64,000 bases of DNA from DASRAU01 sp035638075 (GTDB lineage: Bacteria > Acidobacteriota > Polarisedimenticolia > Gp22-AA2). A program made the translations under genes and the position numbers. Position 1 is the first letter of the stretch. Each line of letters begins with the position of its first letter. The notes under the pieces were generated by a model, which was not told the DNA's origin, ran no database searches, and saw nothing but the letters and a program-made list of their open reading frames with translations. The DNA is taken from positions 210,973 to 274,972 of the forward strand of contig DASRAU010000041.1 of the NCBI GenBank assembly GCA_035638075.1, given 5' to 3'. Positions 8,870-18,247 of this stretch are shown here, one piece after another.

Positions 8870-8961
8870 GATTCAAGAGTTGTTCAACCCCCCGGGTCCA
8901 CCCTTCGCGCGGCCGGCGGAGATCCGCCGGTTTTCGGTCCGACACCTTGGAAGGGGGACTC

Positions 8962-11900
8962 ATGAACTCTCTGCACCGGCGCATCAGGTTCTCGGATCCG
9001 GTCGCGTCGCGACGCGGCGCGGCGCTTCGCCCGTGGGGCGCCGCTCTGCTTGTCGCCGCACTCTTCCTCACCCGGGACGCGCGAGGGGCGGCCAACGGCG
9101 CCTCCGCCGGCTCACCCGGCCCGTCGCAGCCAGACGACGACTGCGTTTCGGCGCCGGCACTGGTCGTGAGCGATCCGGCCGGCGATCAGATCCCGTTCCC
9201 CTCAGGGCAGGACATCACCGGCGTCTCGGTCGGCGAGGACGATCGCTTCCTCGGCTCGCCACGCCTCGTCTTCGTGGTGAAGGTGGCGGACCTCGCCACC
9301 ATGCCGGCGAACGGCGTCTGGCGGGCGCGCTTCACCGCCGGCGTCACGACCTACTACGTCGCGATGAACTCGGACGCCGACTCGGCGGTCACCTTCGACT
9401 ACGGCACGCAGTCGGGGAACCTGGTCACGTCGGTGGGAGCGATCGAATCGGGCACCTGGGCGACCGACGGCACGATCACCATGGCGATCGCGCTGAGCAA
9501 GGTCGGGAACCCGGCGGCCGGCTCGCTCCTCACCGGCGTCAGCGGCGTCACGCAGACGAACGTCGGAGGCACGCTCTTCGCGGGCGCGGACTCGACCTCG
9601 TCGGGCGCCTACACGGTCCGCCCGCAGCCCGCCGGCTGCGTCCCGGTGGACATCCCGCCGCCGTCGGTCACCTACCTCAAGGGGGGCCTGACCTTCAGCC
9701 AGAACGTCACGGTGCGCGCCCCCTACATCGGCCAGGACGTCGAGCCGAGCCTGCGCACCGATCGGTTCGGCAACGCGTACGTCGCCGCCATCCGCGGCGT
9801 CCCCGGCGGGACGGATCTCTGGTACTTCGATCTGCGGCCGACCATCCCCGGTCCCGGCGGCGCACCCGTCGCGAACCCGGCGTACGACCCGAACATGCGC
9901 AACCCGCAGTACCGCGGCCAGCCCGACGGGATCACCGGGTCGGAGGACGTGGAGGTCGGCGGCGACGGCGGCGGCGACGTCGACATGGCGGTCGGCTTCG
10001 ACGAGGCGAGTCCGGGAAGCCCGCCGTATCTCGCCTACACCAGCCTCGTCATCGGCAACATCTCGACGCAGCGCTCGACCGATCGCGGCGTGACCTGGAT
10101 CAAGAACCCGATCGGCAACGTCACCGGCGGTGTGCCCGGCGACGACCGGCAGTGGCTGGAGTTCCTCGGGCCGGACAAGGTCTACCTGCTCTACCGCTCG
10201 CTGGCTCCGGCGGTGACGCAGATCCAGCGCTCGATCGACGGTGGGCTCACCTACGGTCCGGCGCGCACGGCGGGGCTCATCGGCCAGGTCGGCGGCATCG
10301 ACGTCGACCAGAACGACGGCACCGTCTACATCAGCGGCAGCGACGGCGTCGTTGCGGTCGGCATCCCGCCGGCGGCCGGGGTCGAGCCGCTGACCTACAC
10401 GGTGCACACCGTCGCCGGCCCGGGCTACGCGCACCTCTTCTTCACGGTGAAGGTCGCCGCCGACGGCACGGTCTACGCGTGCTACTCCGACGACACCAAC
10501 ATCCTCATCCAGGTCTCGAAGGACAAGGGGAACACCTGGAGCGCGCCGATCCGGGTCAACGACGGCCCGGAGACGCGCACCAGCGTCTTCCCCTGGATCG
10601 AGACCGGTCCCGTCCCGGGATCGATCGGCGTCGTCTGGTACGGCACCGACACGGCGCTTCCCGTCCCGGGCAACGATGTCGCGAACTGGCGCGTCTACTA
10701 CGCGCTGGGGACCGGCGCCGACACGCCGCATCCGACCTTCCGGCAGGCGGTGGCGAGCGACCACGTCATCCACGCCGTGAACATCTCGGAGTCGGGACTG
10801 GTGGTGAACGGTTCGTCGCCGAACCGCAACCTCGCCGACTACTTCCAGGTCGCGTTCGACCCCACCGGCGCCGCGGTCATCGCCTTCGCCGACGACCACA
10901 ACGATTTCGCCGGCCACACCTACGTCACGCGCCAGATCGGCGGGCCCGCCGCGAACGGCGGCATCGTCCCGGCGCCGGTCGAGGGGAGCGCGCTGCCCCC
11001 GCCGGCTCCGTTCTCGACGGACGGCTCGCAGGTCGTCGATTTCGCGCGCGACGTGCGCGACGGCGGCAACGCCCAGCTCGGTGGACTCGTGGTGCTGCCG
11101 GTGGACGACCCGCTCGACATCGTCTCCATCAGGTACTCGGAGGAGATGTCGGCCGGCACTCGCCTGCTGGTCGCCACCCTGAAGGTCTCCGACCTGAGCC
11201 TCGTCCCGCTGTTGTCGAACTGGCGGGTGAATTTCGCGGCCAACGCCCCCGACGCCGCGATGAGCCCGACCGGCGGTTTCAGCTTCGGCCTGTCGGACCG
11301 GGCCGACCAGTTCTTCCTGCGCGCCGCGACCGACACCTCCGGGGCGCAGACGTTCAAGTGGGGCACCGCGACGAGGAATTTCGACGGATCGATCGCCTAC
11401 ACCGATCGGGGCGATCTCGACGCGGCGGCGTTCGACACGGCGGCCGGCACGATCACCTTGAAGGTCGCGGTGAGCCGCTTGAACGATCTGCTGACGACCG
11501 CCGGACATCCGGTGCTCGCCCCCGGCTCGATCCTGGCGGGGCTGCGCGGCCAGGCGTTCACCAACGCCCAGGGGAACAACATCAAGATCGACTCGACGCG
11601 CGGCGGCACGCAATACCGCTTCAACCGTCCGCCGGCCGCGGTCGACGACGGCTACAGCCTCGATGAGCACTTCACCCTCGCCGTGCCGGCGCCCGGCGTC
11701 CTCGCGAACGACACCGACCCCGATGCCAATCCGCTGACCGCCGTCCTCGTCGGCGGCCCGGCCCACGGCTCGCTCGTCCTGAATCCGGACGGCACCTTCG
11801 CCTACACGCCGGCGTTCGGCTTCGCTGGGAACGACACCTTCACCTACGCGGCCAGCGACGGGGTCGATCTCTCCGCGGCGGCGGTCGTGACCTTGAGCGT

Positions 11901-12258
11901 GCTCGCCGCCTCGGGCGCGGTGCCTGACGGGAGCGAGGGGGCAGCGCCGCCGCTCTTCGTCTCGGCGGCGAACGGGGACCTGACGCTCACCTGGGGATCC
12001 TCGTGCCGGACGACCGACATCGACTACGCGATCTACGAAGGGACGCTCGGAACCTTCCCCAGTCACGCGCCGAGGCTCTGCACCACGGGCGGCGCGACCA
12101 CGGCGACCTTCCCGGCCCCTTCGGGGAGCGCCTACTACCTCGTCGTGCCGCGCAACGCCGCGCGCGAAGGCTCGTATGGCCGCGCCAGCGACGGCTCGGA
12201 GCGCCCGCAGGGGATCGACGCCTGCCTGCCGCAGGCCATCGCACCGGCGTGCCCGTGA
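8962..12258 (+). CDS. Large secreted sialidase-like multi-domain protein with shared C-terminal module
   Basis: A 1,098-residue exported protein. After the signal peptide comes a beta-rich domain of about 150 residues (DLATMPANGVWRARF), then a propeller-like region with Asp-box motifs (STDRGVTW, SIDGGLTY, SKDKGNTW) typical of BNR/sialidase folds. A second copy of the beta domain follows (LSLVPLLSNWRVNF), then a cadherin/VCBS-like Ig repeat (GVLANDTDPDANPL, GNDTFTYAASDG). It ends with the module shared by other secreted proteins here (YYLVVPRNAAREGSYG, final ACP). Sialidase active-site residues are not obvious, so binding or adhesion is as likely as hydrolysis. ATG 8962 follows GGAAGGGGG. Confidence 0.8.
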   Translation: MNSLHRRIRFSDPVASRRGAALRPWGAALLVAALFLTRDARGAANGASAGSPGPSQPDDDCVSAPALVVSDPAGDQIPFPSGQDITGVSVGEDDRFLGSPRLVFVVKVADLATMPANGVWRARFTAGVTTYYVAMNSDADSAVTFDYGTQSGNLVTSVGAIESGTWATDGTITMAIALSKVGNPAAGSLLTGVSGVTQTNVGGTLFAGADSTSSGAYTVRPQPAGCVPVDIPPPSVTYLKGGLTFSQNVTVRAPYIGQDVEPSLRTDRFGNAYVAAIRGVPGGTDLWYFDLRPTIPGPGGAPVANPAYDPNMRNPQYRGQPDGITGSEDVEVGGDGGGDVDMAVGFDEASPGSPPYLAYTSLVIGNISTQRSTDRGVTWIKNPIGNVTGGVPGDDRQWLEFLGPDKVYLLYRSLAPAVTQIQRSIDGGLTYGPARTAGLIGQVGGIDVDQNDGTVYISGSDGVVAVGIPPAAGVEPLTYTVHTVAGPGYAHLFFTVKVAADGTVYACYSDDTNILIQVSKDKGNTWSAPIRVNDGPETRTSVFPWIETGPVPGSIGVVWYGTDTALPVPGNDVANWRVYYALGTGADTPHPTFRQAVASDHVIHAVNISESGLVVNGSSPNRNLADYFQVAFDPTGAAVIAFADDHNDFAGHTYVTRQIGGPAANGGIVPAPVEGSALPPPAPFSTDGSQVVDFARDVRDGGNAQLGGLVVLPVDDPLDIVSIRYSEEMSAGTRLLVATLKVSDLSLVPLLSNWRVNFAANAPDAAMSPTGGFSFGLSDRADQFFLRAATDTSGAQTFKWGTATRNFDGSIAYTDRGDLDAAAFDTAAGTITLKVAVSRLNDLLTTAGHPVLAPGSILAGLRGQAFTNAQGNNIKIDSTRGGTQYRFNRPPAAVDDGYSLDEHFTLAVPAPGVLANDTDPDANPLTAVLVGGPAHGSLVLNPDGTFAYTPAFGFAGNDTFTYAASDGVDLSAAAVVTLSVLAASGAVPDGSEGAAPPLFVSAANGDLTLTWGSSCRTTDIDYAIYEGTLGTFPSHAPRLCTTGGATTATFPAPSGSAYYLVVPRNAAREGSYGRASDGSERPQGIDACLPQAIAPACP

Positions 12259-12295
12259 CCACGGTCCTGCGCACGCGTCCGGAGCGCGCGACCGG

Positions 12296-14020
12296 TCAGC
12301 GGGAGGATTCGGCCGGCGCGGTGTAGCGCGCCTCGATCGCCTCGCGCAGCCGCGCGCGGCTCTCGCCGGGGGCCAGCGACTCGTCCTGTTCGACGGCGGC
12401 CGCCTCGCGCGCCAGGTCCTCGTCCTTGATCGCCTCGCGGAACCAGCGGGAGTAGTCGCCGCGGCGCAGGTGGAAGAGCCAGGTCTCGTCGTCGAGCCCC
12501 TCGGCGATCTGGTTGAAGAGGGAGAGATTCTGCACCCGCAGCTTGAGCCGGTCGTCGGGGCCGCGGAAATAGAAGGAGCGGTCGGGACCCAGCTCTCCTT
12601 CGGCGTACTTGCGCACGTGGCGGCGGCGCTCCCCATCCGGCGGAGCGACGTGGAAGAGGACCGGGGCCCGCCTGGGATCCGCCGGCCGCCAGGCGATCGC
12701 CTCCCCCGGCGCCAGCGACGGCTCGCGCACGCGCGGGGGGCGCGCGCCGACCGCCCGCGCGAAGCGGCGCAGGGTCTCGCCCGGCTCGGACCCGACGGTC
12801 AGCGCCAGGCCGACCTCCTGCAGCACCTCCGGGGCGATCCGGTCGGCGTGCACCGTGATGAGGAAGGCGCCGCGCAGGCGGCGCGGCACGCCCTGCGAGG
12901 CACGCGCATGTTCGGCCGGCAGCACGTGATGGGCCTCGTCGATCACCACCCAGTGGGGATGACCGGTGCGGGCGCGCAGATCCGACACGGCGGCCAGGAG
13001 CGCCTCGAAGTGCTCGGGACGGTGCGCCATCGGCAGGCCGAGCAGGTTGGCGACACCGCTGCGCCCCGGATCCTCCAGCAGGCGGACGACCTCCTCGACC
13101 GCCGGAACGCGCTTGCTGTCGCCCAGGACGACCGCCCCCTGCAGCCCGGCGTAGTCCCCTTCCGGATCGATGACGAAGAACTGATAGCGGGCCGCGGCGA
13201 GGCGCTCGAGGAAGCCCTGCGTCAGGGTGGACTTGCCGCTCCCGGAGGTGCCGGCCAGGATCACGTTGACGCCGTAGGGCGGCACGGCAATCGCCTCCCC
13301 GTCCGGGCCGCGGCCGAGCAGGATGTGGTGCCGCGCGAGGCGCGGCTCGACCTCGGCCAGGTCGGAGTCGACCAGGGCGCGGATCAGCTCGGCGACCCCG
13401 GCCCCGTGATCGGCCCGGGTCACCACGTCGGCGCGCTCCTTAAGCGTCGGCAGCGCGTTCGCGACCGCCGCGGCGCACTCGCACACCGCCAGGAAGGCAT
13501 GGTCGTTCTCGGCGTCGCCGACCCCGACGACGTTGTGCGGCGACAGCCCCATCTCGCCGAGCGCCCGCAGCAGCCCGGTCGCCTTGTTCACCCCGGACGG
13601 CAGCACCATCACCGCCCCCTTGTTGAAGATGACCTGGAGCTCGAGCCCGAGATCGCGGATCGTCTCGATCACCGTGGTCTCGTGCGGCTCGGCCGTGGCG
13701 ACGATGACGCGGCCGGTGTCGAGCGGCACACCGCGGGCGCGCAGGCGGTCCACGAAGGCGGCGGGCGGCGCCTCCGCGAGGACGCGCGCCTCCCGCGGCC
13801 CGGGAGCGTGGACCACCGCGCCGTTCTCGGCGACGACCCGTTCGAAGAGATCGGTGTGCGGAAAGACCCGCTGCAGATCGTCGAGCGTCCTCCCCGTCAC
13901 GAGCAGGAGACGCCGCCCGGTGCGGCGCAGCTCCTCGAGCGCGGCGAGGGTCGCTTCGTCGACGTGGCCTCCTCTCGCGATCGTGCCGTCGTAATCGGTG
14001 GCGAGGGCTTCGTAGCGCAC
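12296..14020 (-). CDS. HAD-IIB phosphatase fused to HerA/DUF87-type ATPase
   Basis: A 574-residue fusion. Residues 1-215 are a Cof-type HAD phosphatase: DYDGT at 9-13 with nucleophile and acid aspartates, TGRT at 42-45, and GDAEND at 168-173 for magnesium. Residues about 225-420 are a HerA-like P-loop ATPase: Walker A GTSGSGKST at 257-265, DPEGDY at 285-290, and DEAHH at 361-365. The last 100 residues (RSFYFRGP, FHLRRGDYSRWF) resemble a segment found in other sugar-phosphate-linked proteins. Each half looks catalytically intact. The GTG at 14020 has TAGAGT 6 bases upstream. The substrate is unknown. Confidence 0.85.
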   Translation of the reverse strand: MRYEALATDYDGTIARGGHVDEATLAALEELRRTGRRLLLVTGRTLDDLQRVFPHTDLFERVVAENGAVVHAPGPREARVLAEAPPAAFVDRLRARGVPLDTGRVIVATAEPHETTVIETIRDLGLELQVIFNKGAVMVLPSGVNKATGLLRALGEMGLSPHNVVGVGDAENDHAFLAVCECAAAVANALPTLKERADVVTRADHGAGVAELIRALVDSDLAEVEPRLARHHILLGRGPDGEAIAVPPYGVNVILAGTSGSGKSTLTQGFLERLAAARYQFFVIDPEGDYAGLQGAVVLGDSKRVPAVEEVVRLLEDPGRSGVANLLGLPMAHRPEHFEALLAAVSDLRARTGHPHWVVIDEAHHVLPAEHARASQGVPRRLRGAFLITVHADRIAPEVLQEVGLALTVGSEPGETLRRFARAVGARPPRVREPSLAPGEAIAWRPADPRRAPVLFHVAPPDGERRRHVRKYAEGELGPDRSFYFRGPDDRLKLRVQNLSLFNQIAEGLDDETWLFHLRRGDYSRWFREAIKDEDLAREAAAVEQDESLAPGESRARLREAIEARYTAPAESSR

Positions 14021-14026
14021 CCGTCC

Positions 14027-14032
14027 ACTCTA
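14027..14032 (-). promoter_or_regulatory. -10-like TAGAGT before HAD-HerA gene
   Basis: TAGAGT on the minus strand is separated by 6 bases from the GTG start at 14020. There is no Shine-Dalgarno sequence, so the transcript is probably leaderless. Confidence 0.4.
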
Positions 14033-14131
14033 CGGGGAAAGGCGCGCCGGGGCGAAAGGATGAGCCGTTTCTCCCGCGAACCGCGTAGGTGTGATCGGGA
14101 GCTCTGAATCGAGTTCGCCGGAGGGTCGACC

Positions 14132-17100
14132 ATGACACGACGCATCCTGTTCCTGCTGCTCGGGCTGCTGCTGGCCGCCGGAACCGCCCAGGCGGAGACC
14201 CACGACTTCTACGTCTTCACCTACTGCCCCTCGACGAACCCGATGTGCGGGTTCGCCTCCAACACGGACTATCGCGCCTACATCGAGACCGCCGTCCAGG
14301 AGATGAACGTCGAGTGGGAGCGGGTCGGCATCTCCTTCCATCCGGTCGTCTTCGACATCGCGACGGACGACTACTACGGCGTGACCAAGGGGTGCAACGG
14401 CGACGTCTCCCAGACCATCAAGGACCGGCGCGTGGAGTGGAAGGCGAATGTCGCGTCGCTGTACCCGGATGCCATCAGCGTGATGATCACCCCCGACGGC
14501 TCCTGGTGCTGCTCGCACATCCCGCAGGCGCCGTACGGCCATCCGGAGAAGGACGCCTTCCCGGCGCTCTTCGGGCTCTTCTGCTCGACCTCCTGGGGCT
14601 CCGTCGAGCTCGGCTCGATCCTGGCGCACGAGGTCGGCCACTACTTCTGCCTGGTGCACACGCAGACGTTCCAGGACCCGGCGACCAACCCGCCGACCCC
14701 CGATCACGACAACGACGACTGCTGCGGCATCGGCGACACCAATCCCGATCCGGCCCGGCTGGAAGGGTTCGACCCGAAAGGACCCGGTGGCGACCTGGAC
14801 ATGAACGGCAACCCGGTCAACGGCCACGAGTGGTGCACGAACCAGAGCCTTCCGGGCCTGACCGACGACGGCAGCCCGCACGCCACCATGTGCCAGCCGA
14901 CCTGCTTCCTGTTCCAGAACGACACCCAGTCCGTGACCAGCAATGCGCCCCCATCCAACGCGTCGATGTCGTATTACATGTCCGGATGCAAGGGACCCTA
15001 CGTCGTGAACGGGCAGGTCTCGTACGCGTTCGGCGACGACTCGGTCCACCAGATCCAGGACGTCTGCATCCCGCAGGTTCCCGAGCGCGCCAACCTGCCC
15101 GACGTGTGCGCGGGCCACGGCGGCGATCCGGACTTCGACGGCATCTGCAACGCGCTCGACAACTGCCCGGCCGCAAAGAACACCCCCCAGGACGACACCG
15201 ACGGCGACGGGGACGGCGACGCCTGCGATCTCTGTCCCTCCGATCCGAATCCCACCGGGGACATGGACCAGGACGGCGTCGGAGACAACTGCGACCCCGA
15301 CAAGGACGGCGACACCTGCGCCAACGCCGTCGACGATGACCCGGACAACGGCCGCGTCCGGATCGGCTTCAAGTTCCAGAGCGGCTGCGGCTTCGGGATC
15401 GAGCCGGTCTATGCGAGCGCGGAGATCGACTCGGATCACGATGGCATCAAGGGATGCCAGGACCTGGATGACGACAACGACGGCGTCTGCGACGGGCCGG
15501 CCGCCCACGGACCGGGCTCGCCCGGCGCGCCGCAGGGATGCACGGCCGGACCCGACCCCTGCACGGAAAGCCCCAATCTCTCGTGCTATGCGATCGAAGG
15601 ATCGCCGGTGCTCTGCCAGCCCCCGTGGCTGGTCTGCCTCGGAGGCGGCTGCGTCGAGTTCTTCCTGAAGATCGTCAGCGTCATCAATCCCGGGGACGAG
15701 GTCGTGCTGGACGGCGGGATGAGCATCGTGAACCGCAAGATCTACACGTCGCCGCTCGCCGGCACCACGCTGAGCCAGACCGGCAAGGCGCTGGCGGGCG
15801 ATTTCGCCGCGGGCGGTCTCGCCGGACTCGCCGACCCGGAGGCGGTCACGGGCCTCCTGGCGCCCGGACGGGTGCGTCTCGAGATCTGGAGCCAGAAGAC
15901 CCGCGTGCGCGTCGCCATCGTCGGCGAATACGACCCGTCGCAGGTGACGCTCGGCGACCTGACGCGCGGCACGGTGCTGGAGCTCGAGCCGACCGGCGAC
16001 CCGTCCGGCGGGCCCGCGCCCCATCTCTTCGTGAGAAGCGCCTACGACCGGTTCGACAACGACGCTCCGAAGGACACCGACGGGGACGGGCGGCCGGACT
16101 CGATGGACAACTGTCTTGCCGTGCCGAACTTCCTGCAGATCGACGCCGACGGCGACGGCTTCGGCAATGCCTGCGACGCCGACTTCGACGGCGACCTCCT
16201 GGTCACGCCCGACGACGTGACGGCCGTCCATTCCTGCCTCGGAGCCGACCTCACCTACGAGGGACTCATGGCGGAGCCGGGCGACGACGAGGGAGCGGCG
16301 CCTCCCGACGATGTCCTGACGGCGCTCAAGAAACGCTGCCTCGCCATGGATCTGGACGACAACGCGCGGGTGGATGCCACTGACGAGGATCTCGTCCGGG
16401 CGAAGCTCGGCCTCCCCCCCGGCCCCTCCGCGAAGAAACCGTCGACGACCGGCTGCAGCCCGGCCGGCTGCGACGACGGGCTCGCCTGCACCTTCGATTA
16501 CTGCGACGCGTCCGGCGTGTGCCGCCACGTCCCCGGCGCCTGCAACGACAAGAACCCCTGCACCACCGACTCCTGCAATCCGTTCACCGGCGTCTGCACG
16601 CACACGGCTCTGACCTGCGACGACGGCAATCCCTGCACCAGCGACTCCTGCGACCAGGCCGTGGGATGCAAGGGCGTTCCGGTCACGGACGGGCTGCCGT
16701 GCGACGACGGCAGCGCCTGCACCCAGGGAGAAACCTGCCGTACGGGCGTCTGCGGCGGCGGCGCGCCTCTCGGCTGCGACGATCACAATCCCTGCACGAC
16801 GGATTCCTGCTCCCCGGCCACGGCCGTGTGCGTCCACACGAGCGCCTGCGATGACGGCAACCCGTGCACCGTGGACTCCTGCGGCCCCACGGGAAGCTGC
16901 ACGCACCAGCCGGTCCCCAACGGCGCGATCTGCACCGACGGCAACTTCTGCACGGTCGGAGATGTCTGCAGCAGCGGCCTCTGCAGCGGCGCGCCGAAGA
17001 ACTGCGACGACGGTTCGCTGTGCACGGTCGATCTCTGCCAGCCGTCGACGGGACAGTGCGACCATGCCCCGGCCAACTGTGACGACGGCAATGCCTGCAC

Positions 17101-17476
17101 CGCCGATGCCTGCCTCGCCACGACCGGTCAGTGCGTCCACCTCGCGGTGCCGTTCGGCCAGGCGACGCTGCGCCTCGCCGGTCCCGCGTCCCTCACGTGG
17201 GACGGTGCGGCCGGGACGACCTGGAACACGTACCGGGGAACCATCCCGGCCGGGCTGATGGGCGGCCGTCGGCAGACGTACGATCACGAGTGTCTCGAGA
17301 CCCTCGACTTCCTCGAGGATGGCCCGACCGAATCGCTCGATCCGGGCCTGCCGCCGCCCGGCGCCGCCTTCTACTACCTGGTCTCCGAGCGCAATGCCTG
17401 CGGCGAAGGGTCGCCCGGCTCCGCGTCGAACGGCACGCCGGTGCCGAATGCCTCGCCGTGCGTCACCGCCCCCTGA
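14132..17476 (+). CDS. Secreted metzincin-like metalloprotease with calcium-type repeats and Cys-rich array
   Basis: A 1,114-residue exported protein; the ATG at 14132 follows GGAGGG. A signal peptide is followed by a zinc protease-like domain with HEVGHYFCLVH (histidines about 166, 170 and 176), as in pappalysin-like metzincins, except that the usual glycine before the third histidine is cysteine. Next come Asp-rich thrombospondin type 3-like repeats (DTDGDGDGDACD) and a dockerin-like segment (DADGDGFGNACD; DLDDNARVDATD). Then there is an array of CDDGNPCTTDSC-type repeats, and a C-terminal module shared with other secreted proteins (FYYLVSERNACGEGSPG, SNG). The protein is probably a surface or secreted protease. 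Confidence 0.8.
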   Translation: MTRRILFLLLGLLLAAGTAQAETHDFYVFTYCPSTNPMCGFASNTDYRAYIETAVQEMNVEWERVGISFHPVVFDIATDDYYGVTKGCNGDVSQTIKDRRVEWKANVASLYPDAISVMITPDGSWCCSHIPQAPYGHPEKDAFPALFGLFCSTSWGSVELGSILAHEVGHYFCLVHTQTFQDPATNPPTPDHDNDDCCGIGDTNPDPARLEGFDPKGPGGDLDMNGNPVNGHEWCTNQSLPGLTDDGSPHATMCQPTCFLFQNDTQSVTSNAPPSNASMSYYMSGCKGPYVVNGQVSYAFGDDSVHQIQDVCIPQVPERANLPDVCAGHGGDPDFDGICNALDNCPAAKNTPQDDTDGDGDGDACDLCPSDPNPTGDMDQDGVGDNCDPDKDGDTCANAVDDDPDNGRVRIGFKFQSGCGFGIEPVYASAEIDSDHDGIKGCQDLDDDNDGVCDGPAAHGPGSPGAPQGCTAGPDPCTESPNLSCYAIEGSPVLCQPPWLVCLGGGCVEFFLKIVSVINPGDEVVLDGGMSIVNRKIYTSPLAGTTLSQTGKALAGDFAAGGLAGLADPEAVTGLLAPGRVRLEIWSQKTRVRVAIVGEYDPSQVTLGDLTRGTVLELEPTGDPSGGPAPHLFVRSAYDRFDNDAPKDTDGDGRPDSMDNCLAVPNFLQIDADGDGFGNACDADFDGDLLVTPDDVTAVHSCLGADLTYEGLMAEPGDDEGAAPPDDVLTALKKRCLAMDLDDNARVDATDEDLVRAKLGLPPGPSAKKPSTTGCSPAGCDDGLACTFDYCDASGVCRHVPGACNDKNPCTTDSCNPFTGVCTHTALTCDDGNPCTSDSCDQAVGCKGVPVTDGLPCDDGSACTQGETCRTGVCGGGAPLGCDDHNPCTTDSCSPATAVCVHTSACDDGNPCTVDSCGPTGSCTHQPVPNGAICTDGNFCTVGDVCSSGLCSGAPKNCDDGSLCTVDLCQPSTGQCDHAPANCDDGNACTADACLATTGQCVHLAVPFGQATLRLAGPASLTWDGAAGTTWNTYRGTIPAGLMGGRRQTYDHECLETLDFLEDGPTESLDPGLPPPGAAFYYLVSERNACGEGSPGSASNGTPVPNASPCVTAP
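16459..17140 (+). repeat. Tandem CDDGNPCT-type cysteine repeats (coding)
   Basis: About eight imperfect copies of a 25-35 residue unit, C-[DN]-D-x2-[NPS]-x-CT-x-D-x-C-x(5-8)-G-x-C-x-H, lie in the metzincin-like protein. The cysteines are strictly conserved while the spacers vary. They probably form disulfide-stabilised stalk modules. Confidence 0.75.
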
Positions 17477-17522
17477 GGTCCACTCCCTGGCTGCATACTC
17501 CGTCTATCGCGGAGGACGGCCA

Positions 17523-18206
17523 GTGACCGGGAGCACGGCGGCGCAGGAGATCACCATCGACGCGGGCGGCCGGGCGGGAGGGGTGGGGGGCCTCCTCCTG
17601 CGTCCGCCCCGGGCCTCGCACCTGCTGGTGTTCGCCCACGGCGCCGGCGCCGGCATGCGTCATGCCTTCATGGAAGCGGCCGCCTCGGCGCTGGCCGATC
17701 GCGGCGTCGCGACCCTGCGCTACGAGTTCCCCTACATGTCCAGGCAGTCACGCCGGCCCGATCCGCCGGCGGTGCTGCAGGCGACGGTGCGCGCCGCGGT
17801 CCGGGCGGCCGTCGCAGCCGAGCCCGCGCTCCCGCTCCTGGCCGGAGGGAAGTCGATGGGCGGCCGCATGACCTCGCTCGCGGCCGCCGAGGCTCCGCTC
17901 CAGGGAGTGCGCGGCCTGGTCTTCTTCGGCTTCCCGCTGCACGCGGCGGGAGCCCCTTCGGACACCCGCGGCGTCCACCTGGCCCGCGTCACCGTGCCGA
18001 TGCTCTTTTTGCAGGGAACTCGCGACAAGCTGGCCGATCTCGGCCTGCTGCGGCCCCTGCTTGCCGGCAACGGCCATGCGAGGCTCCACGTCATCGAGGG
18101 GGCCGACCACTCCTTCCACGTTCCGAAGTCTTCGGGCCGCGGCGACGCGGAGGTGCTCGCGGAGATGGCGGAGACGATCGCGTCCTTCGCCGGAGCGATG
18201 TCGTAG
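17523..18206 (+). CDS. TEX30/KANL3-like alpha/beta hydrolase
   Basis: A 227-residue cytoplasmic alpha/beta hydrolase. It shows LLVFAHGAGAGMRH (oxyanion region), the nucleophile elbow GKSMGG, an acid in FLQGTRDKL and the catalytic His in GADHSFHVP. This matches the TEX30/KANL3-like hydrolase family, for which substrates are unknown. The GTG start at 17523 is preceded by GGAGGA. A frame open upstream overlaps the end of the previous gene and is not used. Confidence 0.85.
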   Translation: MTGSTAAQEITIDAGGRAGGVGGLLLRPPRASHLLVFAHGAGAGMRHAFMEAAASALADRGVATLRYEFPYMSRQSRRPDPPAVLQATVRAAVRAAVAAEPALPLLAGGKSMGGRMTSLAAAEAPLQGVRGLVFFGFPLHAAGAPSDTRGVHLARVTVPMLFLQGTRDKLADLGLLRPLLAGNGHARLHVIEGADHSFHVPKSSGRGDAEVLAEMAETIASFAGAMS

Positions 18207-18247
18207 TTCGCCCCGAGGCGTGCGATCATGACCGCCGAGGAGGACCC

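Noticed and set aside
9202..12636. A 1,144-codon open frame on the minus strand
   Set aside because: It is antisense to the sialidase-like secreted protein; composition is that of a reversed GC-rich gene.
14030..17287. A 1,085-codon antisense frame rich in Val, Gly and Asp
   Set aside because: It mirrors the cysteine/Asp repeats of the plus-strand metzincin-like gene and has no domain of its own.
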